64,000 nucleotides of DNA from Peptoniphilaceae bacterium (GCA_902363535.1 CABJAE010000003.1:110133-174132), one strand, 5' to 3'; counted from the first letter of the stretch, positions 1 through 9,342 are shown. The notes: generated from the letters alone by a model not told the origin. Translations and numbers: made by a program.

Positions 1-580
1 CGTATTGGAAAGAAAAGGCAAAGAAAATGCCCAGGGCCAGAATGCGCAAGTCGCCGGCGCGGCCTAAAAACATGGCGACGATTAAAATGGAGTTCATGAC
101 CACGGAGTGGAACATGGACACGATAAAGTGTTCGTGAATTTGCAAATAGGCTTTGAATATTGAAAAGACGGCCGTCACCGTCATGCTCAACGCCGTCACG
201 CGGCTCATGGCGACGGTTTTTTCGAAGGTGGCTCCGTGAAAGCCCGGCGCCATGAGGTGCACCAACGTCGGCGCAAAGATAATGGCGAGAATGCTCAACA
301 CCAGGGCGATGGCGGCCACGGCGAAGGCCAAGGTGGTGGTAAAACGATCCGCCTCGTCGTCTCCGCCTTTGTGGGCCATTTCCGTATAGACGGGAATAAA
401 GCCGCCGGAGATGGAGCCGGCAAAGAGATTGGAGAGAACCATGGGCAGGGTAAAGGCGATAAGAAAAATATTCGCCACATCCGATGTACCAAAAAAATGG
501 GCTAGGGCTTTTTCCCTAGCCAATCCAAAACATTTGGTCCCTATGGTAATGAGCATTAAGAGCAGGGATGTGTGTTGCAT
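1..580 (-). CDS. murJ: Lipid II flippase MurJ (MviN), N-terminal part, cut by window edge
   Basis: Reading the minus strand from the ATG at 580 gives 193 open codons that run off the left edge. The start region contains the family hallmark of an interfacial helix followed by a membrane helix (GTSDVANIFLIAFTLP, then NLFAGSISGGFIPVY), as in MurJ/MviN of the MOP flippase superfamily. These proteins move lipid II across the cytoplasmic membrane for peptidoglycan synthesis. Four or more hydrophobic segments are visible. The start lies 6 bp after the stop of the polysaccharide deacetylase, so the two are probably co-transcribed and both concern the wall. Only the N-terminal third of a normal ~500-residue protein is present, because of the window boundary and not because of a mutation. 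Confidence 0.85.
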   Translation of the reverse strand, partial: MQHTSLLLMLITIGTKCFGLAREKALAHFFGTSDVANIFLIAFTLPMVLSNLFAGSISGGFIPVYTEMAHKGGDDEADRFTTTLAFAVAAIALVLSILAIIFAPTLVHLMAPGFHGATFEKTVAMSRVTALSMTVTAVFSIFKAYLQIHEHFIVSMFHSVVMNSILIVAMFLGRAGDLRILALGIFFAFSFQY

Positions 581-586
581 AATTCC

Positions 587-1606
587 CTACTTCAAAATGC
601 CGAAGCTGTAGCCGTCGTCGCGAAGGGCGTCGATGACGTGAGGCAAGGCGTCGGCGCTAAGCTGTTTGGTTTCCGCGTCGTGCATTAAGATCACGATTAC
701 CGAGGCGTCGTCGTTTTTCGGCATGGATTTCTTTAAAAATTCCACCAGACCCGGCGCCGTCGTGGGGCGGCGGCTCGCCGGTTCCGCATCGCCGGTGAGG
801 GCGTTCCAGTCGATCCAGGAAATTCCCAAATCCTTTAACTTGCTGTCGGCTGCCTCGAGGCCTTGCCAGCTCATGTGCCCGCCCGGGTAGCGCCACACGC
901 CGGAATGGAAGTTTTTGCCGAGAATGTCTTGAAGGGCGCCTTGGGTCTTTTTCGCCTCCTCTTCCACGGCGGCCGCACTGGCTACCCGTCCCGGATAGAG
1001 CTTGTGGTAGTCGTGGCTGTAGGAGTGAAGGGCGATGGCGTGGCCGTCGGAAAGTTCCCGAAGGAGCACGTCCCGATTCTTTTCGCCGACGCTTTTTCCT
1101 ATGACAAAAAAGGTGGCGTGGGCTTCTTTTTCCTTCAAGGTATCCAGGATTTGAGGCGTAATTTTGTGATTCGGCCCGTCGTCAAAGGTTAAAAAGGCGA
1201 TTTTCTTCTTTCCCGTGTACTCCCGCTTGCCTTGAATGATGTCGGAGATTTCGCCGGCGTCGTAGGCGTAGTCGGAGGCGCGGGTAATGTGGTTTTCGCC
1301 CTTGGCCAGGCGAATTTCAATGCGGTCATTAATGATGTTGTTGGTTAGGTTGCCGATTTCTTGAGGCGTATAGGCCCGCTTCGGATTCAGCGCGTCCATA
1401 TTTTTCAGGACAAACCATTCGATTTGATTGCCGCCTACGCCGGATGCGCCCTTTCCGGCCAGGCTCTTTAATTTATGAAAGGCGCCGGCGAAGAGGACGA
1501 CGATGACGATTAAAAGGACCACGCCGCGAATGCGCGCTTGGCGTTTTTTCTTTTTTATGCGCGCTTTTCTGCGTCGCCGTTGTCTTTCCATTTCTTCTCT
1601 GTTCAT
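587..1606 (-). CDS. Membrane-anchored polysaccharide deacetylase (NodB/CE4 family)
   Basis: 339 residues. A very basic N-terminus is followed by one membrane helix (about residues 28-45), then an extracytoplasmic NodB-type deacetylase domain. The metal and catalytic motifs are visible: TFDDGPN at 140-146 (catalytic Asp and metal Asp), the HSYSH metal-binding pair at 194-198, RYPGG at 239-243 and the late LMHD motif at 307-310. CE4 enzymes of this form remove acetyl groups from peptidoglycan GlcNAc/MurNAc or other surface polysaccharides, often giving lysozyme resistance. It sits 6 bp upstream of murJ and 9 bp downstream of a secreted protein gene, so a wall-modification operon is likely. The exact substrate cannot be read from sequence. 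Confidence 0.88.
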   Translation of the reverse strand: MNREEMERQRRRRKARIKKKKRQARIRGVVLLIVIVVLFAGAFHKLKSLAGKGASGVGGNQIEWFVLKNMDALNPKRAYTPQEIGNLTNNIINDRIEIRLAKGENHITRASDYAYDAGEISDIIQGKREYTGKKKIAFLTFDDGPNHKITPQILDTLKEKEAHATFFVIGKSVGEKNRDVLLRELSDGHAIALHSYSHDYHKLYPGRVASAAAVEEEAKKTQGALQDILGKNFHSGVWRYPGGHMSWQGLEAADSKLKDLGISWIDWNALTGDAEPASRRPTTAPGLVEFLKKSMPKNDDASVIVILMHDAETKQLSADALPHVIDALRDDGYSFGILK

Positions 1607-1615
1607 AACTCCTCC

Positions 1616-3001
1616 TTAAGGATGCACCGTAATGGTCTGTGCTATCTTCACGCCGTCGCCGTAGACATAGCCTTTCAGCACATTGCCGTTGTATAGCCAC
1701 AGAACCCGCCGGCCTTTCAATGTATCTTCTATATTTACCATGTCCAGAAAATAGGCCATGTCGGAATCTAAATCCCTTAACTCGACTGCGTTCCCCTGAC
1801 CCAGCGCCAGGTAGCGATCGCCCATAAGCTTCACGCTGCAGCGCTTGCTCTTGTCGTAGGCCATGGACGCCTTGACGTCGCGGGTATCTGCATCGAGGAC
1901 CGTCACAAGTCCCAGGTCCTCGTCGTTTAAGAGGACGGAAGATGTGCTCAACTTGGCTTCTTCGGCCCGCGAATCCAGGGGGATGTCTTCCCGGTCTTCT
2001 TCATGTAAATAGAGCTCTCCGTCGAGTCGGTAGATGACGCGGCCGTTTCGCGCCTCGAATGCTTCCGCTTCTCTGTCCACCACCCGCTTCAGCACTTTCG
2101 ATTTCGGCTCGTAGGCGTAAATGCCGCCGAGCCTTTGAAAGTACACGCGACCGCGATCGTAGCGGAAATTTTTCGCCCCTTCCATGGCGTAGGGCACGGG
2201 GTAAATCCTGCGGCTCCCTTTGTCAAAGGAATAAATCACGATCCGACGCCCGTCTACGGCGAGAACCGCCTTCGCCTCCTCGTCGTAATCCGCGGGGGCT
2301 TCCAAGGCCAAATTGCCGGTGTAGCGAACGGACTGCTTTTCGTCGATGTAAAAAAAACTGCCCAAGCCGCCGGGCACTTTTTCGCCCCAGCCAATGAGGC
2401 GGGTGCCGTTCGTGTCGAAAATCTCCGTTGCCATGGTGCCGTCGCGGTAGGGAGAAATGCTTCCCACTTTCACGGCGCGATCGGGCACCACCTTGCTCTT
2501 TTCCCTCGGCGGCACGATGAGCATGCGGGTTTCGTCGCCCGAGATATTCACCGTGTAGCCCATTTCTTTCAGCGAAAAGACCAGAGGCACATAGAGTACG
2601 TCCCCTTCAAATGTGGGATAGGCTTCCGCCTCCGCTCGGCCCGATTGGCGAATCACCGCCCTCTTGTCCACGGCCATGTAGACGCGATTGATTTGATTGA
2701 GGGTAATGATCTTGTCCTCGGGCAGGTAACTTATGCGGTCCTTGCCCACCAGGTGGACGAGATCCTTATAGGCCATAGCCCAGGCACCGTTTATTTTTTT
2801 TATGGGATAGGTGTAATACACCTCCGCCGCGCCCTTCGACGGGCGAAAGGTTAAAAGCTCCGGCACATCAGCGGGCGTTTCCACCGCCGGTTTTTTCGAT
2901 TGAATGTCGCGAAAAAACCGCTCCTCCAAGGCATAGGGCTTTGCCCCTGCCAAAAGAAAGGCGAGGAGTAAACAGGCCGCGCAAAGGGCTTTTCGTCTCA
3001 T
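1616..3001 (-). CDS. Secreted protein with stalk-like N-terminal domain, function unknown
   Basis: 461 residues with a clear signal peptide (MRRKALCAACLLLAFLLAG, cleavage near residue 24). The segment around residues 60-165 resembles the copper-amine-oxidase N-terminal (stalk) fold common in secreted Firmicute proteins (alternating short strands, VYMAVDKRAVI, DVLYVPLVFSLKEMGYTV). The remainder (about 180-460) is rich in short beta-strand repeats with Gly/Asp turns (GRVYFQRLGGIYAYEP, GRVIYRLDGELYLHEE), suggesting a beta-propeller-like domain. No catalytic motif is recognised. It is probably the first gene of the transcription unit leading to the deacetylase and murJ, so a cell-envelope role is a reasonable inference but unproved. 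Confidence 0.7.
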   Translation of the reverse strand: MRRKALCAACLLLAFLLAGAKPYALEERFFRDIQSKKPAVETPADVPELLTFRPSKGAAEVYYTYPIKKINGAWAMAYKDLVHLVGKDRISYLPEDKIITLNQINRVYMAVDKRAVIRQSGRAEAEAYPTFEGDVLYVPLVFSLKEMGYTVNISGDETRMLIVPPREKSKVVPDRAVKVGSISPYRDGTMATEIFDTNGTRLIGWGEKVPGGLGSFFYIDEKQSVRYTGNLALEAPADYDEEAKAVLAVDGRRIVIYSFDKGSRRIYPVPYAMEGAKNFRYDRGRVYFQRLGGIYAYEPKSKVLKRVVDREAEAFEARNGRVIYRLDGELYLHEEDREDIPLDSRAEEAKLSTSSVLLNDEDLGLVTVLDADTRDVKASMAYDKSKRCSVKLMGDRYLALGQGNAVELRDLDSDMAYFLDMVNIEDTLKGRRVLWLYNGNVLKGYVYGDGVKIAQTITVHP

Positions 3002-3070
3002 GATCCGCTCGCCTCCTCTATTATTTTACCACAGCCTAAGGCCTCGAAAATCTAAATTAGATAGCTCTTA

Positions 3071-4723
3071 TCATTCGAAGGGCGCAATCACATTGTCTTT
3101 TTCCAAAATGCCCATGTAGCTAAAGGCCGCCGCGCCGAAATCCGTGGGAATGAAAAACACATCGCCGCCGGGATCCACGGCCATATCGTAGAGATCCAAA
3201 TCCCGCCCCAGCTGAAGGATACGCAGGCGAATCATGGCCTCTTTATCCTCGGGCGCTTCGATTAAAAGGCCCGCGCCGGCGCCGGGTTTTAAGCTCTCGG
3301 CGAAGACTTCCTGTATGGGCCATTGGCGGAAGTAGGTGTCGGTGCCTCGAAATTTTTCGTTTAAGAGCGTGCTTACCCAGAGCACCACCTTGTCTTCGTC
3401 GTCCATTTGCATGTACTGTTCCAGGCGGATCGTAGGAAGAAGCAGGCCGTCTTCTTCAAAGATCATGCTCTTTAAAAGGGCGAATTTTCTGAAAAAGACC
3501 AGCTCCGGAAAACTGCTTTCCCGATTGGCCTTGCTCGTCTGGAGGAAAATCGGCACATTCTTTCGCACCAGGGCCAGGCTCTTTTGATTGATGGCGCCGC
3601 TTTTCGTAACCACAAGGTCCTGATCCAGCACGGTTTCCAAGTAGCGATCGAACTGATCGATCCAATTGGAGGAACGGTTCATTTCCCCACGGGCTTTGAC
3701 CAGGCTGTTGATGCGATACATCCCCCGCACGGAGCGGGCAAGGCGCCTTTTATAATCCAGAATTTTTTTGTCCGCAGGCTCCAGAGATTTTCGTCCGGCG
3801 TCGTTTTTTTGCTCCACGCACCAGCGGCGGAGCAGCTCGTAGATGCGGAGCAATTGGGCGTCGTCGATAAAATCCCCGTCGTTTGATGCGGCGATCATCA
3901 GTTCGTCGTAGTGGATGAAGCGATTGTCCTCGAGATTCACGCCCTCGGCCATGAGCGCCGCCGAGTCCATGTGCTCGAGAAGGTACATGTCCGCGATTAC
4001 CGCATCTTCGTCCTCTGAAAACTCCTGGGCCAAGGCGAGAATGCCGTCGTCCACATCCAAGAGTTCATCGTCCTCGTCAAAGGGATAAGGGACCTCGCGC
4101 TCCTGCGCCTGAACGTAGGCCAGGGCAAAGAGAAAGAGAATCTCGGGATTGCCGTTCTTTAAGGTTTCCTGATACACTTTCGTGTTCTCGCGAATCATGG
4201 GCTGGCGCTTTTTCAGCTCCTCCACCTGCTCGGAAAAATCTTTCCGCAGATTCTCCGGCACGACATTCGCCTTGTTGAAGAGGAAATGGCCCACGGAGGA
4301 ATCCACGATGCGGCCTAAGAAGATCTCCCCCTCGTTCAGCTCCTTCGCCCCTTCCGTGGCCTCGATGATGACGGCGGGCTCGGGAAATAAAATGCTTTGC
4401 ACGTAAATGCCCCCCTCGCTCTTGTAATTGACGCGGTAAAGGGAGAGATAGGAATCGAAAATGCGTTCCAAATAGGGCTCCACGCCCCGCATTTTGTGAA
4501 TGTGACGCCACAACTGGCCCACCAATTGGCTCGTGGTGGGGCGATTTTCCTCCGTATCGAACATGAGCCAGGCGGCCAAATCGAAATGGGATATGACGCT
4601 GCGCATGGGCGTGTACATTTCTTCGTCTTTAAATAAGTCGTCCATGGGGATGCTGTGGCGCGTGGAATCCACGATGGCCACGATATCATCCAGGGTTTTC
4701 AGCCAAAGCTGTTTGTTAGACAT
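3071..4723 (-). CDS. Conserved-looking cytoplasmic protein of unknown function, 550 aa
   Basis: I do not recognise this family. The protein is long, acidic and apparently soluble: no signal peptide, no clear membrane helix, many Glu/Asp-rich helices (for example PFDEDDELLDVDDG around 215-228) and few cysteines. Its start codon overlaps the last 8 bases of the upstream aromatic-acid-exporter-like gene, which implies translational coupling and a shared role with that membrane protein. Codon use matches neighbouring genes. It could be a cytoplasmic partner or regulator of the membrane protein, but nothing in the sequence shows a reaction. Confidence 0.65.
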   Translation of the reverse strand: MSNKQLWLKTLDDIVAIVDSTRHSIPMDDLFKDEEMYTPMRSVISHFDLAAWLMFDTEENRPTTSQLVGQLWRHIHKMRGVEPYLERIFDSYLSLYRVNYKSEGGIYVQSILFPEPAVIIEATEGAKELNEGEIFLGRIVDSSVGHFLFNKANVVPENLRKDFSEQVEELKKRQPMIRENTKVYQETLKNGNPEILFLFALAYVQAQEREVPYPFDEDDELLDVDDGILALAQEFSEDEDAVIADMYLLEHMDSAALMAEGVNLEDNRFIHYDELMIAASNDGDFIDDAQLLRIYELLRRWCVEQKNDAGRKSLEPADKKILDYKRRLARSVRGMYRINSLVKARGEMNRSSNWIDQFDRYLETVLDQDLVVTKSGAINQKSLALVRKNVPIFLQTSKANRESSFPELVFFRKFALLKSMIFEEDGLLLPTIRLEQYMQMDDEDKVVLWVSTLLNEKFRGTDTYFRQWPIQEVFAESLKPGAGAGLLIEAPEDKEAMIRLRILQLGRDLDLYDMAVDPGGDVFFIPTDFGAAAFSYMGILEKDNVIAPFE

Positions 4724-5636
4724 GGGTCACTCCTTCGTCGTAGAGGGCTTTTGTGGCCTGAAGTTTTTCCAACACCACGTGCACGTGAAAGTTTACGATG
4801 GGATCGGGAATCACTTCGTCCATGCCCTCAAACAGTTCCGTGTAGTGGAACAGTTCTTGAATAATCAATTTATTTTCCATGGTTAATTTACTTTCCATAA
4901 TGTTCATTTGAGACAAAACCCGCAAAGAAACAAAGCATTCGCTGAACAGATCCAGGAGGTTCTCCACGCCGTAAAGGTCCAGCTCCCGAGCAAAGGGCTC
5001 GGTAATTTCCTTTTTTATGAGTTCAAAGGATTCCTGGGTCTTAATCAATTCTTTTTCCAGGGCGTCCAGCTGCGGCTTTTCGTCGGCGAGAATAATTTCC
5101 TCGGAGAGGCGGAAAATATCTTCGTAGGTATGCTCCAGCAGGTTTTCAAAGCTTTTCTTCGGCGTGGGCCGGGCGATAAAATAGTTGATGAGTAGGGAGA
5201 CGAAAATACCGAGAAAGGTCCCGATCAGGCGGTTGACGCCGTAGATTAATTGGGATTGATCCGATGAAAAGCTGGCCACGAAAATAATATTCGTGAGATT
5301 AATGAAGCGGTTCATCTTAAACTTCAACAGCGTCAGGATAATAATCACGATGCCGAAGCCGGCGATAAAGGGGCGAATGTAGATATTATCGGTAATCAGG
5401 GCCAAAACATAGCCTAAAACCACGCCCATGACGCAGGTAAACATTCGAAGCCTCACGGCTTTGTGGGTTTCGTGAACCGAGGGCTGCATGGTGGTCATGG
5501 CGGCGATGGCCACAAACAGTGGGGTGTGAAGCCCCAGTATATTCGATAAAAACAATCCGATAACCACGGCCAATGCCGTCTTAAAGGTGCGCATGCCCAC
5601 GTGGGGCAGAAATTTTTTATTCGACGGAATGTTCAA
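4716..5636 (-). CDS. Aromatic acid exporter (ArAE/FUSC-like) family membrane protein
   Basis: 306 residues. The N-terminal half has about six hydrophobic helices starting with VGMRTFKTALAVVIGLFLSN, typical of the small Firmicute ArAE/YqjA-type proteins (FUSC-related). The segment LFVAIAAMTTMQPSVHETHK matches the conserved amphipathic loop of that family. The C-terminal half (about 165-306) is a soluble helical domain, as in these proteins. They are thought to export aromatic acids or similar compounds, but most Firmicute members are untested. The gene is upstream of, and overlaps by 8 bp, the unknown 550-residue gene. It is transcribed divergently from hpf, with an AT-rich intergenic region of 125 bp between them. 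Confidence 0.75.
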   Translation of the reverse strand: MNIPSNKKFLPHVGMRTFKTALAVVIGLFLSNILGLHTPLFVAIAAMTTMQPSVHETHKAVRLRMFTCVMGVVLGYVLALITDNIYIRPFIAGFGIVIIILTLLKFKMNRFINLTNIIFVASFSSDQSQLIYGVNRLIGTFLGIFVSLLINYFIARPTPKKSFENLLEHTYEDIFRLSEEIILADEKPQLDALEKELIKTQESFELIKKEITEPFARELDLYGVENLLDLFSECFVSLRVLSQMNIMESKLTMENKLIIQELFHYTELFEGMDEVIPDPIVNFHVHVVLEKLQATKALYDEGVTHV

Positions 5637-5761
5637 ATTCTATTCTCCTTTTTCACTTCTAGAAAAAGTATAGCAAACTGAAAAAAAACTGCAAGGGACG
5701 CCCCGTTTCAATCGCCCGAATCGGGGTATCATAATAAAAAGTAGTGAGAGGAGACATGACT

Positions 5762-6301
5762 ATGCGTATTGAATTTTACGGAAAGAACATTGAAGTAACG
5801 CCGGCTTTGAAGAAGCAAGCGGAAAAGAAGTTGTCGAAATTGGACAAGTACTTTGCCGAAGAGGTGAAAGCGAAAGCCACGTTTTCCGCCACCAAGGGTG
5901 ATCACACCACCGAGATCACGGTGTTCTTACCCTCCAGCATCGTCCGCGCAGAAGAGACGACACAAGACATGTACGCCTCCATTGATTTGGCCGTGGACGC
6001 TCTGGAGCGGCAAGTGCGCAAGTACAAGACCCGCCTGAAACGGCGCAATCAAAATGCCGATACCATTCGCTTCGAAAACTTCGAACAGGCCATGCCTGAA
6101 TCGGAAGAAGACGAACAGGGCAAGATTATTTCCAAGAGAAAGCACTTCAAGCTTCTGCCCATGCACGAAGAAGAAGCCATGCTTCAAATGGAACTCTTGA
6201 ACCACAATTTCTTCGTCTTCTTAGATGCCGAAGACAGCGAACCGGCCCTGCTTTACAAACGGCGCGACGGCAATTTCGGCCGCATCGACTTCGATATTTA
6301 A
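5762..6301 (+). CDS. hpf: Ribosome hibernation promoting factor, long form
   Basis: About 179 residues from the ATG at 5762. The GAGAGGAG ribosome-binding sequence at 5747-5754 is correctly spaced for this ATG but too close to the in-frame ATG at 5756 and overlaps the GTG at 5744. The N-terminal domain (MRIEFYGKNIEVTPALKKQ) is the HPF/YfiA fold that binds the 30S decoding region. A linker and the C-terminal domain (about 125-179, ending FGRIDFDI) make this the long form, which dimerises ribosomes into 100S particles in stationary phase. It is a single-gene unit ending at the terminator at 6326-6350. The family assignment is firm. Confidence 0.93.
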   Translation: MRIEFYGKNIEVTPALKKQAEKKLSKLDKYFAEEVKAKATFSATKGDHTTEITVFLPSSIVRAEETTQDMYASIDLAVDALERQVRKYKTRLKRRNQNADTIRFENFEQAMPESEEDEQGKIISKRKHFKLLPMHEEEAMLQMELLNHNFFVFLDAEDSEPALLYKRRDGNFGRIDFDI

Positions 6302-6325
6302 TCCGATACACTCCCCATAATAAAG

Positions 6326-6350
6326 AAACCGGACGCTCTGTCCGGTTTTT
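6326..6350. terminator. Bidirectional intrinsic terminator, hpf / histidine kinase
   Basis: Perfect 9-bp stem AAACCGGAC/GTCCGGTTT with a 5-base loop and T-runs on both strands. It lies between the convergent hpf and sensor-kinase genes and abuts the kinase stop codon. Confidence 0.85.
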
Positions 6351-7623
6351 AATTTTTGGATTCAATTTCTTTCGGCAGCTCGATAAAGACCTGGAAGTAG
6401 TCTCCGTCGATAATCATGCGAAATTCGCCGCCCAAAATCTCCACCAAGTTTTTTGCAATATAAAGACCCAGGCCGCTGCCTTCCGTGGTGCGGCTCTTGT
6501 CCCCGCGAATAAATTGACTGGACAGCTCGGCGGTGGACTGGTTGATCTTGTTTTTCGACCGATTCTTCATATTGAAGTAGATCTTTTCCCCCACCACCGA
6601 AGTGTTGGCGGTGACGGTGGTGCCTTCTTTTGCGTATTTGTAGCAATTGGTGAAGAGGTTTTGTACGACCCGACTTAAGACATTGCCGTCGGTGTAAATG
6701 GGAATGTCTTCCACGTCGGAAGTGTAGGCGAAGTTTAAATTTCTCGATTCGTAATCGGCGGCGACGTCGCCGTAGATCTGGCCGATTAATTCGTTGAAGT
6801 CGATAATCACCGGCTCCAAGGTAACATTGCCGCTGCCTGTCTTTGAGGCTTCAATCAGATTGATGATCATGCTCTTGAGCCGCTCGGAATTGCGCCCCAA
6901 GATGTGGATGTAGTTTTTCGCCTCGTCGTCCATGACGTCTTTTTTGCTTAAAATATCGGCGTAGTTAATGATGCTCGTTAGGGGCGTCTTTAGATCGTGG
7001 CTGATATTTGTGATGAGCTCCGTCTTCATTTTCTGGGACTTCACCTGGGCCTGGGCCGCCTGATACATGCTGTCTTTGATTCGGGTCAGATCCATTAAGG
7101 CCTCGTAGGTTGATTCCTTCATCATGGGCGAAAACACCGTAATGTCCACATAGCTTTGGGTCTCGGCGATGGCGGCGCGGAGAATGCGGTTTTGAATGAC
7201 CTCATCTTCCCCCATAAGCATGAGCCGCAACACGGGCATAATCAAAATGCCGTAGAGCACGGGAAAGCCCGTAAGCACCATGAAAAAATACAGGATTAAA
7301 ATAATGTTCACGAAGCAGAAGAAGCCATAGATGGCTTCTTTTTTTATTTCCCGCACCAGATTGACCGTAAGCCAGGTGCGCGTCGTGGCTCGCATAAAGA
7401 GCTTCACGCCCCAAAAGGCCAAGAGGAGCACGAGGGTCGCGAGGCCGTAGAAGGCGGAGCGGGAGGGATCGTAGGCCAAGCCGCCGAAAAAGGATGCGAA
7501 AAGATTCATGCACCCCATGACGAACCACAGATCCACCCAAATGATTTCCAGATAATTGGTCCGCGCGTAGGTGTAGGCGCGGGATTTAATTCTTCGGAGA
7601 AGCCCCTTGCCGCCTTCGGGCAT
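6349..7623 (-). CDS. Two-component sensor histidine kinase
   Basis: 424 residues. Two pairs of hydrophobic helices lie in the N-terminal 135 residues (about 28-48, 57-77, 100-133) with almost no extracellular loop, so it probably senses membrane or intramembrane signals. The phosphoacceptor motif NISHDLKTPLTS places the His at residue 209. The N-box Asn is in NLFTNCYKYAKEG (about 326) and the ATP-lid glycines are GSGLGL at 382-387. It overlaps its response regulator by an ATGA junction (start at 7623), so the pair is translationally coupled. The envelope-stress-like arrangement of short loops is inference; the target genes are unknown. Confidence 0.9.
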   Translation of the reverse strand: MPEGGKGLLRRIKSRAYTYARTNYLEIIWVDLWFVMGCMNLFASFFGGLAYDPSRSAFYGLATLVLLLAFWGVKLFMRATTRTWLTVNLVREIKKEAIYGFFCFVNIILILYFFMVLTGFPVLYGILIMPVLRLMLMGEDEVIQNRILRAAIAETQSYVDITVFSPMMKESTYEALMDLTRIKDSMYQAAQAQVKSQKMKTELITNISHDLKTPLTSIINYADILSKKDVMDDEAKNYIHILGRNSERLKSMIINLIEASKTGSGNVTLEPVIIDFNELIGQIYGDVAADYESRNLNFAYTSDVEDIPIYTDGNVLSRVVQNLFTNCYKYAKEGTTVTANTSVVGEKIYFNMKNRSKNKINQSTAELSSQFIRGDKSRTTEGSGLGLYIAKNLVEILGGEFRMIIDGDYFQVFIELPKEIESKN

Positions 7624-8318
7624 CAGTCCACATCCTCAAACTTGTAGCCCATGCCGTAGACGGACTTAATGTAATCGGGCTTTCTCGGATTGATTTCCAC
7701 CTTGTCCCGCAAATGGGAAATATGCACGGAAATGACTTTTTTCACGTCGTGGGCAGCTTCTTCCCACACGATTTCGTAGATTTCGTCGCTGGAAAAGACC
7801 CGCCCCTTGTTTTTCATAAGCAGGCGCAGGATCTTGTATTCGTGGGGCGTTAAATTGGCCACTTCCCCGTCGACCCGCACTTCCTTGGCATTGTCGTTTA
7901 AACTGATGCGGCCCACGGTGTAATTGCCGTCGTCGATTTCCGCCGCGCCTAAGGAGGTGTAGCGGCGAATGCCGGAATTGACGCGGGCGATGAGTTCCAC
8001 GGCATTAAAGGGCTTGATAATGTAATCGTCGGCGCCCATGTTCAGGCCGATGATTTTATCGGTAATTTCACTTTTTGCGCTTAAGATAATAATAGGGATG
8101 TTGCTGGTTTCGCGGATTTTTAAAATGGCGGACATGCCGTCCATATTGGGCATCATTAAATCCATTAAGACCAAATGGATGTCTTCTTCTTTCATGACTT
8201 CCAGGGCTTCGAGGCCGTCGTAGGCCGGAAAAACCTTGTAGCCTTCCGCTTCTAAGTAAATTTTTATTGCAGAGACGATGTCCTTTTCGTCGTCGCAAAC
8301 CAAAATGTTGTATTGCAT
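7623..8318 (-). CDS. OmpR/PhoB-type response regulator
   Basis: 231 residues. The receiver domain (1-115) has the acidic pair CDDE at 8-11, the phosphorylated Asp in LVLMDLMMPNMDG (residue 53) and the conserved Lys in YIIKPF (102). The C-terminal winged-helix DNA-binding domain (about 130-228) has NLTPHEYKILRLLMKNKG and VISVHISHLRDKVE. An AGGAGGAT ribosome-binding site precedes the ATG at 8318. It is co-transcribed with the kinase immediately downstream. It regulates promoters that cannot be named from this window. Confidence 0.92.
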   Translation of the reverse strand: MQYNILVCDDEKDIVSAIKIYLEAEGYKVFPAYDGLEALEVMKEEDIHLVLMDLMMPNMDGMSAILKIRETSNIPIIILSAKSEITDKIIGLNMGADDYIIKPFNAVELIARVNSGIRRYTSLGAAEIDDGNYTVGRISLNDNAKEVRVDGEVANLTPHEYKILRLLMKNKGRVFSSDEIYEIVWEEAAHDVKKVISVHISHLRDKVEINPRKPDYIKSVYGMGYKFEDVD

Positions 8319-8390
8319 AAATCCTCCTCCATGATGGGTCTATTCTATCATATATATGTTATAATCGCCTTAGGAGGGAAGAAGGATTCT

Positions 8391-9323
8391 ATGAATAAAT
8401 TGAAAAGGAAACTCAAAGGTTTCGTTACAAAAAAGCCTTTCGCTTTTTTCGATATCCTTTTCTATCACATATTGAAAAACGATTTGATACAAAAGGCGGC
8501 GAGCCTGTCCTATTTTTTTGTCTTGGCCATCTTCCCCTTTTTTATCGCATTATTAAATATTCTAAACGCGGTGAACCGCAGCTATCTTTCCAAGGTGACG
8601 AAGATTATAGACAGTCTGCCTCCGGAGATACAAACCATCGCCGCGAGTTTTTTTAAAGACCTGCAACTGAACTCGTCTTCGGCGCTCTTGTCGATTTCCT
8701 TAATCGGCACCATTTACGTGGCGAGCAAGGGGATTAAGCAGCTCATTAAAAGCATCAACGACGGCCTGCCCATTACGGAAGACCGAGGTATTTTGGCTCT
8801 CACGACCCTGTCTTTTATTACCACCATCGCCCTTTTCGCCCTGGTGATTTTGCTTTTCGTGACCCAAGTCATCGGCTCGAATGTCATGCACTTTTTATTC
8901 CAGTATCTGCAAATGCCGCCGAAGGCCTACAAGCTTATTCGGCGCACCACCACCATCGTGCCCCTGGCCTATATGTTTTTAAGTTTCTACTGCCTCTACC
9001 GCTATTCGCCGAAATGGCCCGAAGGCACGAAGCCGAAGGCCACCATTCATTTGGCCGCCGCTTTGTTTTCCACCGTGGGCATTTTGCTCTCAAACGCGGT
9101 GTTCAGCTATTACGTGGCGAATTTTTCCAATTATTCCAACACCTACGGCTCTTTGGCCGGGATGATTATTTTTTTGGTGTGGCTCTATCTCTTCGGCTTG
9201 ATCCTGCTTTTCGGAAGTTCCGTTCAGGCAAGTCTCTACATTTTACACACGAATGGCGCCCAATGGCCTCGGGAAGAAACCCTGCTCTCGGGCCTCGTCT
9301 CATCGCACACACAAGTGCTCTGA
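8391..9323 (+). CDS. YihY/UPF0761-family inner membrane protein
   Basis: 310 residues from the ATG at 8391, chosen because TAGGAGGG lies just upstream (8371-8378) and a TATAAT-like -10 sits at about 8359; the longer reading from 8313 would run through this promoter. Six membrane helices are visible. The family signature is the N-terminal AASLSYFFVLAIFPFFIALLN and the later YGSLAGMIIFLVWLYLFGLILLFG region. The family was formerly mislabelled RNase BN; its members are membrane proteins of unknown biochemical role. It is followed by the phzF-like gene 19 bp downstream and is probably co-transcribed with it. Confidence 0.85.
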   Translation: MNKLKRKLKGFVTKKPFAFFDILFYHILKNDLIQKAASLSYFFVLAIFPFFIALLNILNAVNRSYLSKVTKIIDSLPPEIQTIAASFFKDLQLNSSSALLSISLIGTIYVASKGIKQLIKSINDGLPITEDRGILALTTLSFITTIALFALVILLFVTQVIGSNVMHFLFQYLQMPPKAYKLIRRTTTIVPLAYMFLSFYCLYRYSPKWPEGTKPKATIHLAAALFSTVGILLSNAVFSYYVANFSNYSNTYGSLAGMIIFLVWLYLFGLILLFGSSVQASLYILHTNGAQWPREETLLSGLVSSHTQVL

Positions 9324-9342
9324 TCAGTTTATAGGAGTTATT

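Noticed and set aside
5744..5761. Longer hpf reading from GTG 5744 or ATG 5756
   Set aside because: These codons overlap or crowd the GAGAGGAG ribosome-binding site; ATG 5762 has normal spacing.
9253..9342. Extended PhzF-like start overlapping YihY
   Set aside because: The PhzF family starts at QFIVDTF; TAGGAG precedes ATG 9343.
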